This document shows, one piece after another, positions 17,248 to 25,878 of a stretch of DNA of 64,000 nucleotides. Made by a program: the position numbers and the translations under genes. Origin of the DNA: Catenovulum agarivorans DS-2. Its GTDB lineage: Bacteria > Pseudomonadota > Gammaproteobacteria > Enterobacterales > Alteromonadaceae. The stretch is from contig NZ_ARZY01000003.1 of NCBI RefSeq assembly GCF_000568405.1, positions 62,001 to 126,000 of the forward strand, read 5' to 3'. Below the pieces are notes generated by a model. It did no database searches and was not told the origin of the DNA. It saw nothing but the letters and a program-made list of their open reading frames with translations. Within the stretch, counting starts at the first letter, position 1. The number at the start of each line of letters is the position of its first letter.

Positions 17248-19174
17248 TCAGGTAATCTATTCTTGCGTTTGTCCAATATTGGGTAACACGCTGTTGATGG
17301 TTGTCAGCTTGCCGATTGCTCGATTTTTGCCAGTTTTCTCTAATTGGTATATCGAATGTGTGTCCTGCAATATCATGCAAGGTGGCAGCAATATTCAGCA
17401 TTTCAAGTGCTTGTAAGGTGTTTTCAGTCGTTGCAATTAATTTGGTTAAATTTTCTGTTGGCTGGAAATGATTTGCCAAGGTTAAAAATTCAAGCGCTCG
17501 AGCTTTGACCAATGTGTTTGTCGCTGAGGTAAATAATTTGCGTACTTGTGGCACAATTGACTGTGCTTGCTGATTGAAGCTCGACAAGCCAATAAGCGCC
17601 CAATATTGCTGGATACTATCGCTAGAGTTTAGTGCTTTGGTCAATTCAATTTTGGCTTGTTGCCATGGTTTTAATTGTGCATTGGCAATATCAATCAGTT
17701 TAGATATATTGTGTTTATGTAAGTTGGCAAATTTTGCTGGGTTAGAAAGTGCATGCTGATGCAGATAGTATTCTGGATAAAAAGACAGGTCGGGCATGGC
17801 TTTTAACTTTTCGGTCAGCTGAGCTCTTAATCTCCTGACTGTCTGAGCAAATTGTGGTTCAGTTGCAAGGTTATTGCTTTCAAATGGATCCGCTTCAATA
17901 TCATACAAAGCCTCAGCGCTTTTTGCTTGGAAAAAGCTAGCTTGCTCAGCAGTCAACTTTCCTGCATTAAATAATGCTCGCCATTCTCGGTACGCAGCTT
18001 GCTGATACCTGTATTGATTGTGTAACCCATCAGGAATAAAAGGGAAGAAATTGCGTACATATTTATACTTGCCCACGCGCAAACTTCTTACCATATCTAA
18101 TTTTTCATCAAACCTGTCAGCATAGGCAAAACTGGTATTGCGTTGGTTTAATTGTTTTAAACTTATATCAGCGGTTAAAAATGCTTGGCCATCATGGTAT
18201 TTAGAGCGAGGAGCTCCGGCTAATTCAGCCAGAGTTGGCGCGAAATCGACAAAATTAACGACTCCGTCAATTCTGGCGTTTTGCAAGTTTTGCAGATCTG
18301 GATGAAGCAAGTGTTTAAAGTTTTTCGGGATACGAACAACCAACGGCACGTGTAGACCGAGCTCGTTAGCATATCCTTTAGTGCCAGGAATGACTCCGCC
18401 ATGATCGGCAAAATAAAAGATAAAGGTATTTTCTAATTCACCGTCCGCTTTTAGTTGTTCAATCACTTTGCCAATCTGTTGATCGAGTTGCTGATGTTGG
18501 TCTAAATATCTCGCATAGGTATACCTGAATAGCTCGGTATTCGGGAAGTTTTTTGGCAGTTTTATTTTGTCGGGATTATGCTTTGTCGGTTTTGTTTTTA
18601 CGTCGCTTGCTGGAAAGTGCAAATTGTACTCATGAGTTGTTGTCCATGTTTGCATATGGAAAAATGCTTGACCAGCTTCTCGATTTCGCCAGCTGGCGCT
18701 ATTGCTTGAGTCATGCCAAACCGGATCTGCGGTATTTTCAACAAAGTTAAAATCGTTTTTGCTGTTGTTGCTTGTGTAGTAACCTGCATCACGAAGAATT
18801 TGTGCAATTGGTTTTAATCCTGAGGGTAGCTGGCTTTCTGAATATCGCCTGTGGTAGTTTAACGCCAATTTGGGGGCATAAGCCCCCGTCGCTAACGTTG
18901 TTCGCGCAGTAGAACATACGGGAGCATTGGAAAATGCGTTATTAAATATTAGGCCTTGTTTGGCTAATGCTTCAATATTCGGCATTTTTGCGCCCTGTTC
19001 GTGGTAGAGGCGCGAAAAGATATAAGAATTATCTTCCGATACTAACCATAAAAAATTGGGTTTCTCAGCTGGTGATTGAGCAAAACTACTATTGAATTGA
19101 GTGAAAATAGCAATCATGCTCAACGTCAGAACCTGAAAAGCTTTTAAGTGTTTTGTCTGGTTAGTCTTCATCAT
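17231..19174 (-). CDS. Secreted S1-type sulfatase with C-terminal helical repeats
   Basis: Alkaline-phosphatase-fold sulfatase, 647 aa, with a signal peptide ending near residue 32 (SFAQ). The metal-site strand reads LWLVSEDNSY, and the formylglycine motif is C87-S-T-A-R in NAPVCSTARTTLATG. This deviates from the usual C-x-P/A-x-R at the third position. Later motifs DHGG and a WLH/LHVPLVVRIP-type block are present. The last ~150 residues look like HEAT-type helical repeats, as in several planctomycete sulfatases. It is second in a transcript behind the small ORF 19217-19420 and the ECF-type promoter at 19505-19533. The substrate is probably a sulfated algal galactan, inferred from context. 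Confidence 0.85.
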   Translation of the reverse strand: MMKTNQTKHLKAFQVLTLSMIAIFTQFNSSFAQSPAEKPNFLWLVSEDNSYIFSRLYHEQGAKMPNIEALAKQGLIFNNAFSNAPVCSTARTTLATGAYAPKLALNYHRRYSESQLPSGLKPIAQILRDAGYYTSNNSKNDFNFVENTADPVWHDSSNSASWRNREAGQAFFHMQTWTTTHEYNLHFPASDVKTKPTKHNPDKIKLPKNFPNTELFRYTYARYLDQHQQLDQQIGKVIEQLKADGELENTFIFYFADHGGVIPGTKGYANELGLHVPLVVRIPKNFKHLLHPDLQNLQNARIDGVVNFVDFAPTLAELAGAPRSKYHDGQAFLTADISLKQLNQRNTSFAYADRFDEKLDMVRSLRVGKYKYVRNFFPFIPDGLHNQYRYQQAAYREWRALFNAGKLTAEQASFFQAKSAEALYDIEADPFESNNLATEPQFAQTVRRLRAQLTEKLKAMPDLSFYPEYYLHQHALSNPAKFANLHKHNISKLIDIANAQLKPWQQAKIELTKALNSSDSIQQYWALIGLSSFNQQAQSIVPQVRKLFTSATNTLVKARALEFLTLANHFQPTENLTKLIATTENTLQALEMLNIAATLHDIAGHTFDIPIRENWQKSSNRQADNHQQRVTQYWTNARIDYLKSRSD

Positions 19175-19216
19175 ATACGGCCTTGTGTTATCTGCGATAT
19201 TTAAGTTTTTATCATT

Positions 19217-19420
19217 CTATTCAGCACAACGAGAGCGAGCGCATAAACGGCGCAATGCGCCGGCATCTGCGTTTTTAATGGCGTGATTAATGTTGGAGAT
19301 CAGTTTCCAGCCTGTTGCAAATGGGTATTGAGCATCGAAATCGATGGTTTTTGCTATCAATTTGCTGCTCAATAATAAAAAGCAGCCTACTATGAGTATT
19401 AGTGTGTTCGGTCGTTTCAT
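19217..19420 (-). CDS. Small secreted hypothetical protein, or remnant, leading the sulfatase transcript
   Basis: A 67-residue frame with a convincing signal peptide (MKRPNTLILIVGCFLLLSS, cleavage near IAK) and a short mature part ending with two Cys (LCARSRCAE). The start is ATG at 19420 with GGTGA upstream. It lies 42 bases before the sulfatase and about 80 bases after the TGTGTCA promoter, so it should be the first product of that transcript. I do not recognise it. The abrupt end suggests it may be the truncated 5' part of a larger lost gene. Confidence 0.45.
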   Translation of the reverse strand: MKRPNTLILIVGCFLLLSSKLIAKTIDFDAQYPFATGWKLISNINHAIKNADAGALRRLCARSRCAE

Positions 19421-19504
19421 AAAGTCACCATAAAAGTAGATAACCTGAATTGAGGTTAAACAAAGCAATTAACTAAGCGTGTCGAAGTTTTGATATACAT
19501 GGTC

Positions 19505-19533
19505 TATTGGTGATTGTTTACCAAATTGACACA
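19505..19533 (-). promoter_or_regulatory. ECF-type promoter A (sulfatase transcript)
   Basis: Read on the - strand: TGTGTCA (19527-19533), 16 bases, CCAATA (19505-19510). The same two boxes with identical 16-base spacing occur at 23077-23105, 25666-25694 and 25778-25806. The spacer carries GGTAAACA, similar to the TGTAAACA and TGTTAACA in the sites at 23077 and 25778. Predicted start of transcription is near 19498, 78 bases before the small ORF. Confidence 0.7.
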
Positions 19534-19636
19534 TTTATTTAACGAAGAACAGGGGCATTCAGGCTTAGCAAACTATCCAATGCAGTTAATTACGATTATT
19601 TACGATGTGTTTTTGCTTTTGCTAAATCAATGAAAT

Positions 19637-20953
19637 ATGGTGTCACCCGAAAGTACCATTCAGGATTTAAATAAAGTGAAATTAGAAACTTTAGCACTGC
19701 ACCACGGTTACGAGTCTGAGGTGACCACTAAAGCGGCGGCTGTGCCTATTTATCAAACCACATCTTATACCTTTGATGATACTCAGCATGGTGCCGACCT
19801 AAACAATATGAAAGTTAAGGGCAATATTTATACTCGGATCATGAATCCAACCACTGAGGTATTGGAGAAACGGGTTGCGCAAATGGAAGGTGGTGTTGCT
19901 GGGCTTGCTTTAGCATCGGGTATGGCGGCTATCACGTATGCAATCCAATCACTCACCGAATTGGGCGATAACATTGTTAGTACTAGCCAATTGTACGGTG
20001 GTAGTTATACATTATTCACGCAAGTTTTACCGCGCATGGGTGTTGAGGTGAAAATGGTATCTGCCGACGATTTTGCAGGATTTGAAGCGGCAATCGACGA
20101 CAAAACAAAAGCAATTTTTTGTGAGTCTATTGGTAACCCTGCGGGTAATGTTGTTGATATTGCAAAGCTTGCTGATATTGCTCACCGTCATGGCGTGCCG
20201 CTTATTGTCGATAACACTGTAGCAACACCGTATTTATGTAAACCTTTTGAGTTTGGCGCTGACATTGTTGTGCACTCTTTGACTAAATACATTGGTGGTC
20301 ATGGCACAGCCGTAGGGGGAATGATAGTTGATTCAGGCCGATTCGATTGGGTTGCCAATAAAAAACGTTTCAGAGTATTAAACGAACCAGAGCCTGCTTA
20401 TCATAATTTAAATTTTGCCGAAGCTTTGGGCGAATTGGCTTACATTACTCGTTGTCGTGTGGTTTCGCTCAGGATCACTGGTGCGGCTATAGCGCCCATG
20501 AATGCGTTTCAGATCCTACAAGGGCTAGAAACGCTCGGGCTACGAATTGAGCGCCATTGTCAAAATGCAGAAAAACTAGCTGCATTTTTATCGTCACATG
20601 AAAAGGTAAATAAGGTGAATTATGCCGCTTTACCTACTAGCCCTTATTACCAAACTTGCCAGAAAATAGTTGGTGGTAAAGCATCTGGCATTTTAAGTTT
20701 TGATATTAAAGGAGGGCTTGAAGCCGGAGCTCAATTTATTGATGCACTGAAAATGATTTTGAGATTAGTGAATATTGGTGATGCTAAATCGTTAGCCTGT
20801 CATCCAGCTTCAACCACACACCGCCAGTTAACGCCTGAGCAATTACAAAGTGCAGGGGTTAGCCAATCACTTGTGCGTATTTCTGTGGGGATTGAACATA
20901 TTGACGATATTATCGCTGATGTGAGCCAAGCATTAGATGCTGTGACTGTTTAG
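19637..20953 (+). CDS. metY: O-acetylhomoserine (thiol)-lyase / sulfhydrylase
   Basis: PLP-dependent enzyme making homocysteine from O-acetylhomoserine and sulfide in methionine synthesis. It contains ALHHGYE near the start, YTRIMNPTTEVLEKR, SGMAAI, the cofactor block VDNTVATPYL, and the Schiff-base Lys in HSLTKYIGGHG. The C-terminal SVGIEHIDDI is typical. Length (438 aa) fits MetY rather than the shorter MetB/MetZ. The ATG at 19637 has a poor ribosome site; a GTG at 19676 with AGGA upstream would give the canonical N-terminus, so the start is uncertain by 13 codons. It ends at a clear terminator. It is a housekeeping gene between two sulfatase transcripts, though it could reuse sulfide. Confidence 0.92.
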   Translation: MVSPESTIQDLNKVKLETLALHHGYESEVTTKAAAVPIYQTTSYTFDDTQHGADLNNMKVKGNIYTRIMNPTTEVLEKRVAQMEGGVAGLALASGMAAITYAIQSLTELGDNIVSTSQLYGGSYTLFTQVLPRMGVEVKMVSADDFAGFEAAIDDKTKAIFCESIGNPAGNVVDIAKLADIAHRHGVPLIVDNTVATPYLCKPFEFGADIVVHSLTKYIGGHGTAVGGMIVDSGRFDWVANKKRFRVLNEPEPAYHNLNFAEALGELAYITRCRVVSLRITGAAIAPMNAFQILQGLETLGLRIERHCQNAEKLAAFLSSHEKVNKVNYAALPTSPYYQTCQKIVGGKASGILSFDIKGGLEAGAQFIDALKMILRLVNIGDAKSLACHPASTTHRQLTPEQLQSAGVSQSLVRISVGIEHIDDIIADVSQALDAVTV

Positions 20954-20961
20954 ATTGCCTT

Positions 20962-21002
20962 AAAAATCCCATATAGGCAGTTTTTGCTTATATGGGATTT
21001 TT
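20962..21002 (+). terminator. Terminator after metY
   Basis: A 14-base stem, AAAAATCCCATATA (20962-20975) and TATATGGGATTTTT (20989-21002), with the T run built into the right arm. Classic Rho-independent terminator, and by its symmetry possibly active in both directions. Confidence 0.88.
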
Positions 21003-21111
21003 GCATTTGCGCTAGGCGAAAGCTTTGACTAGCTTTACTGGCAAGTCGGCATGGTTAAACCATCCAATTCTGCTAAGTTGCGATTATGTGCACCGCCAGC
21101 AAAATTACCGA

Positions 21112-23040
21112 TTAATCAGGAATTAAATCAGCTGGAATATTTAAGCTTTTATCATCCGCACCTTTAGCAAAATTACTGATGTGATAGCTGTTAGCTTTTG
21201 ACCAGTCAGCTTCTACACGGCCATCACCTAACACTATGTTGCCGAGTTTTTGTCTAAACCAGTTGGCAAGCGCTTTGTATTCTTTATCGTAAGCGACATT
21301 GTTACGTTCTAGCGGATCTTTGGCCAAGTCGTATAAACTCATTTCCACTTTTTCTGCTGGTGCAACTAATGCCCATTGCAAGTTTTTACCGAGCTGTTTT
21401 TCATTCACCCAATTATTGAATGGGCGGGTTCGCATTGAAAATCTAAACCTGTCGCTGTGTAAATACGCCCTAGGGCCGGCAATCACGTTTATTTCACCCA
21501 GTATATAATCCCGTTTGGGCAGGTTTTCGCTGTATACATCAAATAGGTTTAAGCCATCTAAATATTGGTATTTTTGTTGATAAACATTGTCGCCAGCCGC
21601 GGTCAAAATTGTTGGTGCGAAATCAACAAATTCAACTAGGTCACGGTAGACACCTCCTGCTGGCACAATAGATTTATCTGACGCAACGGCTAAAATTGCA
21701 TTCGCGACCGACTGCTTCCATGGGCCAAACTTGGCTTCCATTCCTTGCTCACCTAAATGCCAACTATGATCGCCAATAGCGAATAGAATTAAATATTCTT
21801 GGTTGTTTTCTTCACTATATTTTTTAAAAGCCTCAACTGCTTCGCCAATTAATGCATCACCATAGGCGGTAAATGCATAATAATCTCGGATGGCTTGTTG
21901 TTTTTGCTCGTAGGTCATCTCGTCAATTTTGCCGGCGTTGTAAATACGCTTTAATTGCTCAGGTAGTTTATCCAGTTCAGATTTTTCAAATTTAGGGATG
22001 TCATAAACTTTATCTTTAAATCTGTCTCTAAAGGATTTTGGTGGTAATACTGGGGTATGTGGCAAATGGAACCCTAGATTCAAAAATTGCGGTTTACTGG
22101 TGTCGGCACCTTTGGCGGTTTTGCCCCACGAGGTTTTAAAGCTTTTATTTGCGTTGGCTAAGTAGTTTTTAAACTCTTTAACAATATAAGCATCTACCGT
22201 TTCGCCTGCTGGCTGTGGGTTAACGCCGCCTAAAATTAAGTTAGTATTGCCACGGGTATAAGCACGTAGTAAATCGAACTCTTGATTAACGCTCTCGATT
22301 GCTGCTATGTCTTGTTGGGTAAGATCAGCTTGGTGCCGTTGCAGGAAATATTGTTTCTTGCGTCCATCAGGATACAACACTGTTTCAACCGTGCCTTGTT
22401 TGTTAGGTTTTTTATTCCAATCGTACAAAACTTTAGTAAACAGGTCGCCTTTGCCATTTTTTTGCAAGTCGTGTTTAAAGTGCACTTTATAGTCATATAA
22501 ATTGGCGTCATGGAAACCTTGCCCAGGACCCCATTTAAATATGTAGCTGTCTTCTTTACCAAAAGTTGCAGTTTGATAACCCAATTCACGTATTGATTGC
22601 GAAACTGTAGGTTTGACAAAATCTGGGTTTTGATGAGTTAGTTCAAATGCATAATGGCCGTTTCTAAACGGGTATCGTCCAGATAACATTGAACCGCGAG
22701 ATGGCCCGCACACTGGCGATTGGTTAAATGCATTGGTATAAAATACCCCTTCGGTTGCGAGTTTGTCGATATTTGGCGATTCAACATAGCCTAACGGACT
22801 ATTTTTTTGTCCAAAAACTAGTTGGTTGTAGTAACTAACAGAATCAGGTCGTTGATCATCGGTAATGATCCATAATATATTTGGCTGCGATTTAAACTTG
22901 GCAGACGGCTTTTTCGGTTCAAACACCTTGTTAGCTGCGCTTGGCGATTGGCTGGTCGTAGGGGCTGTGCAACTTGCTACGGTTAATGGAATCAAACAAG
23001 TTGCCAACAAAGTTCGACTCGAACGTAAACTCAACTTCAT
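21112..23040 (-). CDS. Lipoprotein S1-type sulfatase
   Basis: Sulfatase of 642 aa with a lipobox (Cys24 in LTVASC), so membrane-anchored. Metal-binding strand ILWIITDDQ, and a canonical formylglycine motif C111-G-P-S-R in [17 protein letters not shown]. Further motifs: [13 protein letters not shown] and [11 protein letters not shown]. It is strongly paralogous to the sulfatase at 25902-27773 along the whole length, including the [16 protein letters not shown]-terminal block. Together they flank the sigma/anti-sigma genes. It has its own ECF-type promoter at 23077-23105. Iduronate-sulfatase-like in overall pattern; the substrate is likely a sulfated algal polysaccharide but cannot be fixed. 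Confidence 0.88.
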   Translation of the reverse strand: MKLSLRSSRTLLATCLIPLTVASCTAPTTSQSPSAANKVFEPKKPSAKFKSQPNILWIITDDQRPDSVSYYNQLVFGQKNSPLGYVESPNIDKLATEGVFYTNAFNQSPVCGPSRGSMLSGRYPFRNGHYAFELTHQNPDFVKPTVSQSIRELGYQTATFGKEDSYIFKWGPGQGFHDANLYDYKVHFKHDLQKNGKGDLFTKVLYDWNKKPNKQGTVETVLYPDGRKKQYFLQRHQADLTQQDIAAIESVNQEFDLLRAYTRGNTNLILGGVNPQPAGETVDAYIVKEFKNYLANANKSFKTSWGKTAKGADTSKPQFLNLGFHLPHTPVLPPKSFRDRFKDKVYDIPKFEKSELDKLPEQLKRIYNAGKIDEMTYEQKQQAIRDYYAFTAYGDALIGEAVEAFKKYSEENNQEYLILFAIGDHSWHLGEQGMEAKFGPWKQSVANAILAVASDKSIVPAGGVYRDLVEFVDFAPTILTAAGDNVYQQKYQYLDGLNLFDVYSENLPKRDYILGEINVIAGPRAYLHSDRFRFSMRTRPFNNWVNEKQLGKNLQWALVAPAEKVEMSLYDLAKDPLERNNVAYDKEYKALANWFRQKLGNIVLGDGRVEADWSKANSYHISNFAKGADDKSLNIPADLIPD

Positions 23041-23076
23041 AGTCAGTGTCTCTTAGTTTGTTTATCTCTGTTAACT

Positions 23077-23105
23077 TGTTGGTAAATTGTTTACAAAGTG
23101 ACACA
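23077..23105 (-). promoter_or_regulatory. ECF-type promoter B (lipoprotein sulfatase)
   Basis: On the - strand: TGTGTCA (23099-23105), 16 bases, CCAACA (23077-23082). The spacer contains TTTGTAAACAATT. It lies 37 bases upstream of the start codon of the sulfatase at 21112-23040. It belongs to the four-member set described at 25666-25694. Confidence 0.72.
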
Positions 23106-23192
23106 TTTATTTTTTGATTTTGCTGTGATGAGTGTTGCGCGTGCAAATAGCTGTTTGCACGCGCACCGATAAACATTGAGCTGCTGTGGGGA

Positions 23193-25058
23193 TTAGTCTT
23201 CCGTTACTGCAGAAAATTCAAAGTTATCAAAATGAACTACTGCACCTTCTTTCATCAGCATCTTCATTTCAAACCGGCCATCTTCAGGTATTTTTTCAGC
23301 AGGTATTTTAATTCGTACCCTAATTAAGCCGTCATTATCTACCCAATAAATACCCCGTTGATAACCATAACCGGCCCATTCTGGCGTGTAATAAATACCG
23401 CCAGTGTTGGGCATTTGCCTGAGCGCAGCTTTACCTTCCACTACACGCAAATCGTAAGCAAATAAATAGTCGGTTTGGTTATTTATTTGGTCGGTGATAA
23501 ACGCATCACTGGTAAATTTAATATGCATTTCGCCTGTGGTGCTATTAGCATATAAACCATAATTTCCATCAATTGCTGCTTCTTCGGTTACTTGTAAAAT
23601 AGCAAAGTTTTCCTGACCTATTTCACGCTGTATAGTCAAACCTGTGCCTAAAGCGCCGCTTTCAAAACCACGGGTTTGTTCTTTTATAAAGTTTTCTGCA
23701 GGTGGAATTTCCACAAGTTCCACATTGTCTAAATACCATTCTTCGTTGGGTGTCCAAAAAGCTATTTCAACAAAGGTGAAAGTATCTGGCCAATCTTGCC
23801 CATGGATTATTTTCTCATGATGCTGCCATGTGTTGTCTCTTGGCATTCTAAACCACGGGCCATGTGCAGTTGTTTGATATTTGGCGTTAAAACTATTATT
23901 AAATCTTGTGTAACCAATAGCGGATTCGGCATTATCAGTCAGGCGTTTTATGTCGTAACTGAGCTTGTATTGTTTGTGTTTTTTAACAAAACCCGCTGGT
24001 AAAACCGAATGTTTTATTTTGATAAACACTGGACCAGAGTTCATGGTGTTTATGTGTAAACCATAGTTACCAGACTTAGCGGCCTCAGGTGTTACTTCTG
24101 CAAAACCTAAACTCTTTACATCGACCAACCAATGGGTTAAATCACCAGTTTCGAATCCCATATTGAGTCCACTTACGATATTGATTGGCGTATTGCTGTG
24201 GTTGTTTGTTTCTGCTGGGTCTTGTTGTTGTGGCTCTTTGTGACCTGAAGGCGCGATGCTTTTCGGTTTTATGCTTTCAACTTCATTGCTGCTTTGTTTA
24301 TGGATACTGTCGAGCGAACCTGATGTTTTTACTTCGCCCTGCGCATCTATTGTAAACGAAAATGGCAAGTTTTCCTGGCGGTAAATCGGAGTGACGTCTG
24401 CTTCTTTTGAGTTTGCCAACGCCGATACTTGGCGGTCATTTGCTTGGGCGATAACATAATTGGCACTGGCGGTTTGCACGTAAAAAGCGGGCGAATTAGC
24501 CGGTAAATCGACAGCTAATTGACCTTGAATAATTCGGACATTACTGGCACTTTTTATATCTAAATGCGTTGGCGAGCTAGCTGTGATTTTCGTACCATTG
24601 TTAAATTGTATATGCGCCTGACCACTCAGCATTTGAAAAGGGCCAGGAGACAACTGAAATGCCTCTAACTCAGAGACTTGCACTTCGCTTGTTACGGGTT
24701 GGTATTTTACACTTGCAAAGGGTTGGTTTGGTTGTTCTAACGAAAACCAAATTAATGCACACAAAAAAATGCTTGCCGCAATAGAGGTACCTTGAAACCA
24801 ATAACGTTTTATGTGGCTAACTTTAGCTAAGTTTGCTTGCTGAGTTGTTTTTTGTTGTTTAATGCGCGCCATAATTTCATCGGAGAACTCAGCTGAGTCG
24901 TGCTGCTTGAGTTTGACTTGCATCAACCTATGGGTTAACACATGGCGAGCCGATTTTTGTTTAAACTGTGGATCTTTTTCCCATTCTTGCTGCAGCTCAG
25001 CCCGGTTATCTTCACCCGCTATGAAACTTGCTAATAGTTCATCTTGATACTTGTTCAT
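23193..25058 (-). CDS. FecR-type anti-sigma factor fused to two carbohydrate-binding-like modules
   Basis: A 621-aa single-pass membrane protein. Residues 1-80 form a cytoplasmic helical part resembling the anti-sigma N-terminus of PVC-group FecR proteins. Residues 88-107 are the membrane helix, about 140-235 a FecR-like domain, and 240-297 a Ser/Pro/Gln-rich linker. Two homologous jelly-roll-like modules follow, at about 299-451 and 464-617. Each starts with a G-F-E-(T/S)-G motif, continues with VTxEAA...GNYGL, and ends with a (Y/H)(L/F)DN(V/F)E(L/F) strand. This is the CBM4/9/22-type pattern. The start codon overlaps the sigma stop (ATGA). I infer a periplasmic polysaccharide or oligosaccharide sensor controlling the sigma factor and the flanking sulfatase/agarase genes. 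Confidence 0.82.
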   Translation of the reverse strand: MNKYQDELLASFIAGEDNRAELQQEWEKDPQFKQKSARHVLTHRLMQVKLKQHDSAEFSDEIMARIKQQKTTQQANLAKVSHIKRYWFQGTSIAASIFLCALIWFSLEQPNQPFASVKYQPVTSEVQVSELEAFQLSPGPFQMLSGQAHIQFNNGTKITASSPTHLDIKSASNVRIIQGQLAVDLPANSPAFYVQTASANYVIAQANDRQVSALANSKEADVTPIYRQENLPFSFTIDAQGEVKTSGSLDSIHKQSSNEVESIKPKSIAPSGHKEPQQQDPAETNNHSNTPINIVSGLNMGFETGDLTHWLVDVKSLGFAEVTPEAAKSGNYGLHINTMNSGPVFIKIKHSVLPAGFVKKHKQYKLSYDIKRLTDNAESAIGYTRFNNSFNAKYQTTAHGPWFRMPRDNTWQHHEKIIHGQDWPDTFTFVEIAFWTPNEEWYLDNVELVEIPPAENFIKEQTRGFESGALGTGLTIQREIGQENFAILQVTEEAAIDGNYGLYANSTTGEMHIKFTSDAFITDQINNQTDYLFAYDLRVVEGKAALRQMPNTGGIYYTPEWAGYGYQRGIYWVDNDGLIRVRIKIPAEKIPEDGRFEMKMLMKEGAVVHFDNFEFSAVTED

Positions 25059-25618
25059 GCCATTGTTCCAGTTAGACGCTTGTCTATACAGTTGCGTAAT
25101 CGTTCACGAATTCTATGTAGGCGCATTGTCATTGCTGAGTGTTTTACTTGGTGTAATTTGGTTAACTCGTCCACTGTATAGCCTTCGGTATAATGCTGCT
25201 TAATCAATGTATGGAATTTGTCATCTACTTTTTCTAAACACTGTTCTAGTGCGATTAACATTGAATCTTCACTATGATTGCTCAGCTCACTTTCTATTTC
25301 TGCGGATAAAACTTCTTCAAAATCGCTAATATCTACACTCGTTCTGCCGCCGTTTTTTCTGAAATAATCTTTTAGCAAGTTGAGCGCTATGCCTTTTAAC
25401 CAAGGTCTAATTGAACGCTTTATGTCAAACTCATTGAGCTTCTTATACGCGATAATAAAGGCTTCTTGGGCGATATCATCCGCTTCGCTGATGTTTTGCA
25501 TACGGACCGCCAGAAAAGCTCTTACATCGCTTTGATAACGTTTTATTATTTCAGCAAAAGCTTGATCATTGCCTTGCTGAGCTAAACGAATAACTTCGCT
25601 TTCTTCGTCAGAATTCAA
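25055..25618 (-). CDS. ECF sigma factor of the sulfatase/agarase cluster
   Basis: Sigma-70 family ECF factor with region 2 (QAFAEIIKRYQ...AFLAVRMQNISEADDIAQEAFIIAYKKL) and region 4 (LEQCLEKVDDKFHTLIKQHYTEG...MRLHRIRERLR). It resembles factors abundant in Planctomycetes/Verrucomicrobia. The frame is open up to a GTG at 25693, but that codon has no ribosome site and lies inside a promoter (25666-25694) whose transcript would start downstream of it. I therefore place the start at TTG 25618, behind GGGGGAG, giving 187 aa beginning just before region 2. It overlaps the anti-sigma gene by 4 bases. Probably autoregulated. Confidence 0.83.
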   Translation of the reverse strand: MNSDEESEVIRLAQQGNDQAFAEIIKRYQSDVRAFLAVRMQNISEADDIAQEAFIIAYKKLNEFDIKRSIRPWLKGIALNLLKDYFRKNGGRTSVDISDFEEVLSAEIESELSNHSEDSMLIALEQCLEKVDDKFHTLIKQHYTEGYTVDELTKLHQVKHSAMTMRLHRIRERLRNCIDKRLTGTMA

Positions 25619-25665
25619 AAACTCCCCCAGTCGACAAATTGAAGTTTCTTTTTGTGCACTTCTTA

Positions 25666-25694
25666 TATTGGTGAATAAATTGCTTTTTGACACA
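25666..25694 (-). promoter_or_regulatory. ECF-type promoter D (sigma/anti-sigma operon, autoregulatory)
   Basis: On the - strand: TGTGTCA (25688-25694), 16 bases, CCAATA (25666-25671). Predicted transcription start is near 25658. Boxes and spacing match promoters A (19505-19533), B (23077-23105) and C (25778-25806). The consensus is TGTGTCA-N16-C(C/G)AA(T/C)A. All four are the only sites of this form I found in the window, and all serve this cluster. Confidence 0.72.
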
Positions 25695-25777
25695 ATTTTT
25701 TGCAGTTTTTTTGCTGAACATAAATTTAATTGCGTCTATCCAAGTTAGGGCTTGATGAAAAATTAACAAAAATAAAA

Positions 25778-25806
25778 TGTGTCAAATTGTTAACAGCTTG
25801 CGAATA
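25778..25806 (+). promoter_or_regulatory. ECF-type promoter C (sulfatase-GH50 operon)
   Basis: TGTGTCA (25778-25784), 16 bases, CGAATA (25801-25806), with the palindrome TGTTAACA in the spacer. It diverges from promoter D, about 83 bases away, so sigma autoregulation and structural gene expression share one intergenic region. Predicted transcription start is near 25813. Confidence 0.72.
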
Positions 25807-25850
25807 AGGACTAATCTTCGCTAAAAGGGTTGTGTACGCCCTTGAAGTTT

Positions 25851-25878
25851 GCCCTCCTATATTAGGAGGGCTTTTTTT
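25851..25878 (+). terminator. Intrinsic terminator in the 5' leader of the sulfatase-GH50 operon
   Basis: Stem GCCCTCCT (25851-25858) and AGGAGGGC (25864-25871), loop ATATT, then seven T. It lies between promoter C and the start codon at 25902, so transcripts from promoter C must pass it. A smaller hairpin (AAGGG 25825-25829 with CCCTT 25839-25843) precedes it. It can only act on + strand transcripts. Either it attenuates the operon or it ends a roughly 65-base RNA. Confidence 0.78.

Noticed and set aside
19441-19636. Riboswitch upstream of metY
   Set aside because: No SAM-type stem set or terminator seen in the short leader; the conserved sequence there is promoter A for the opposite strand.
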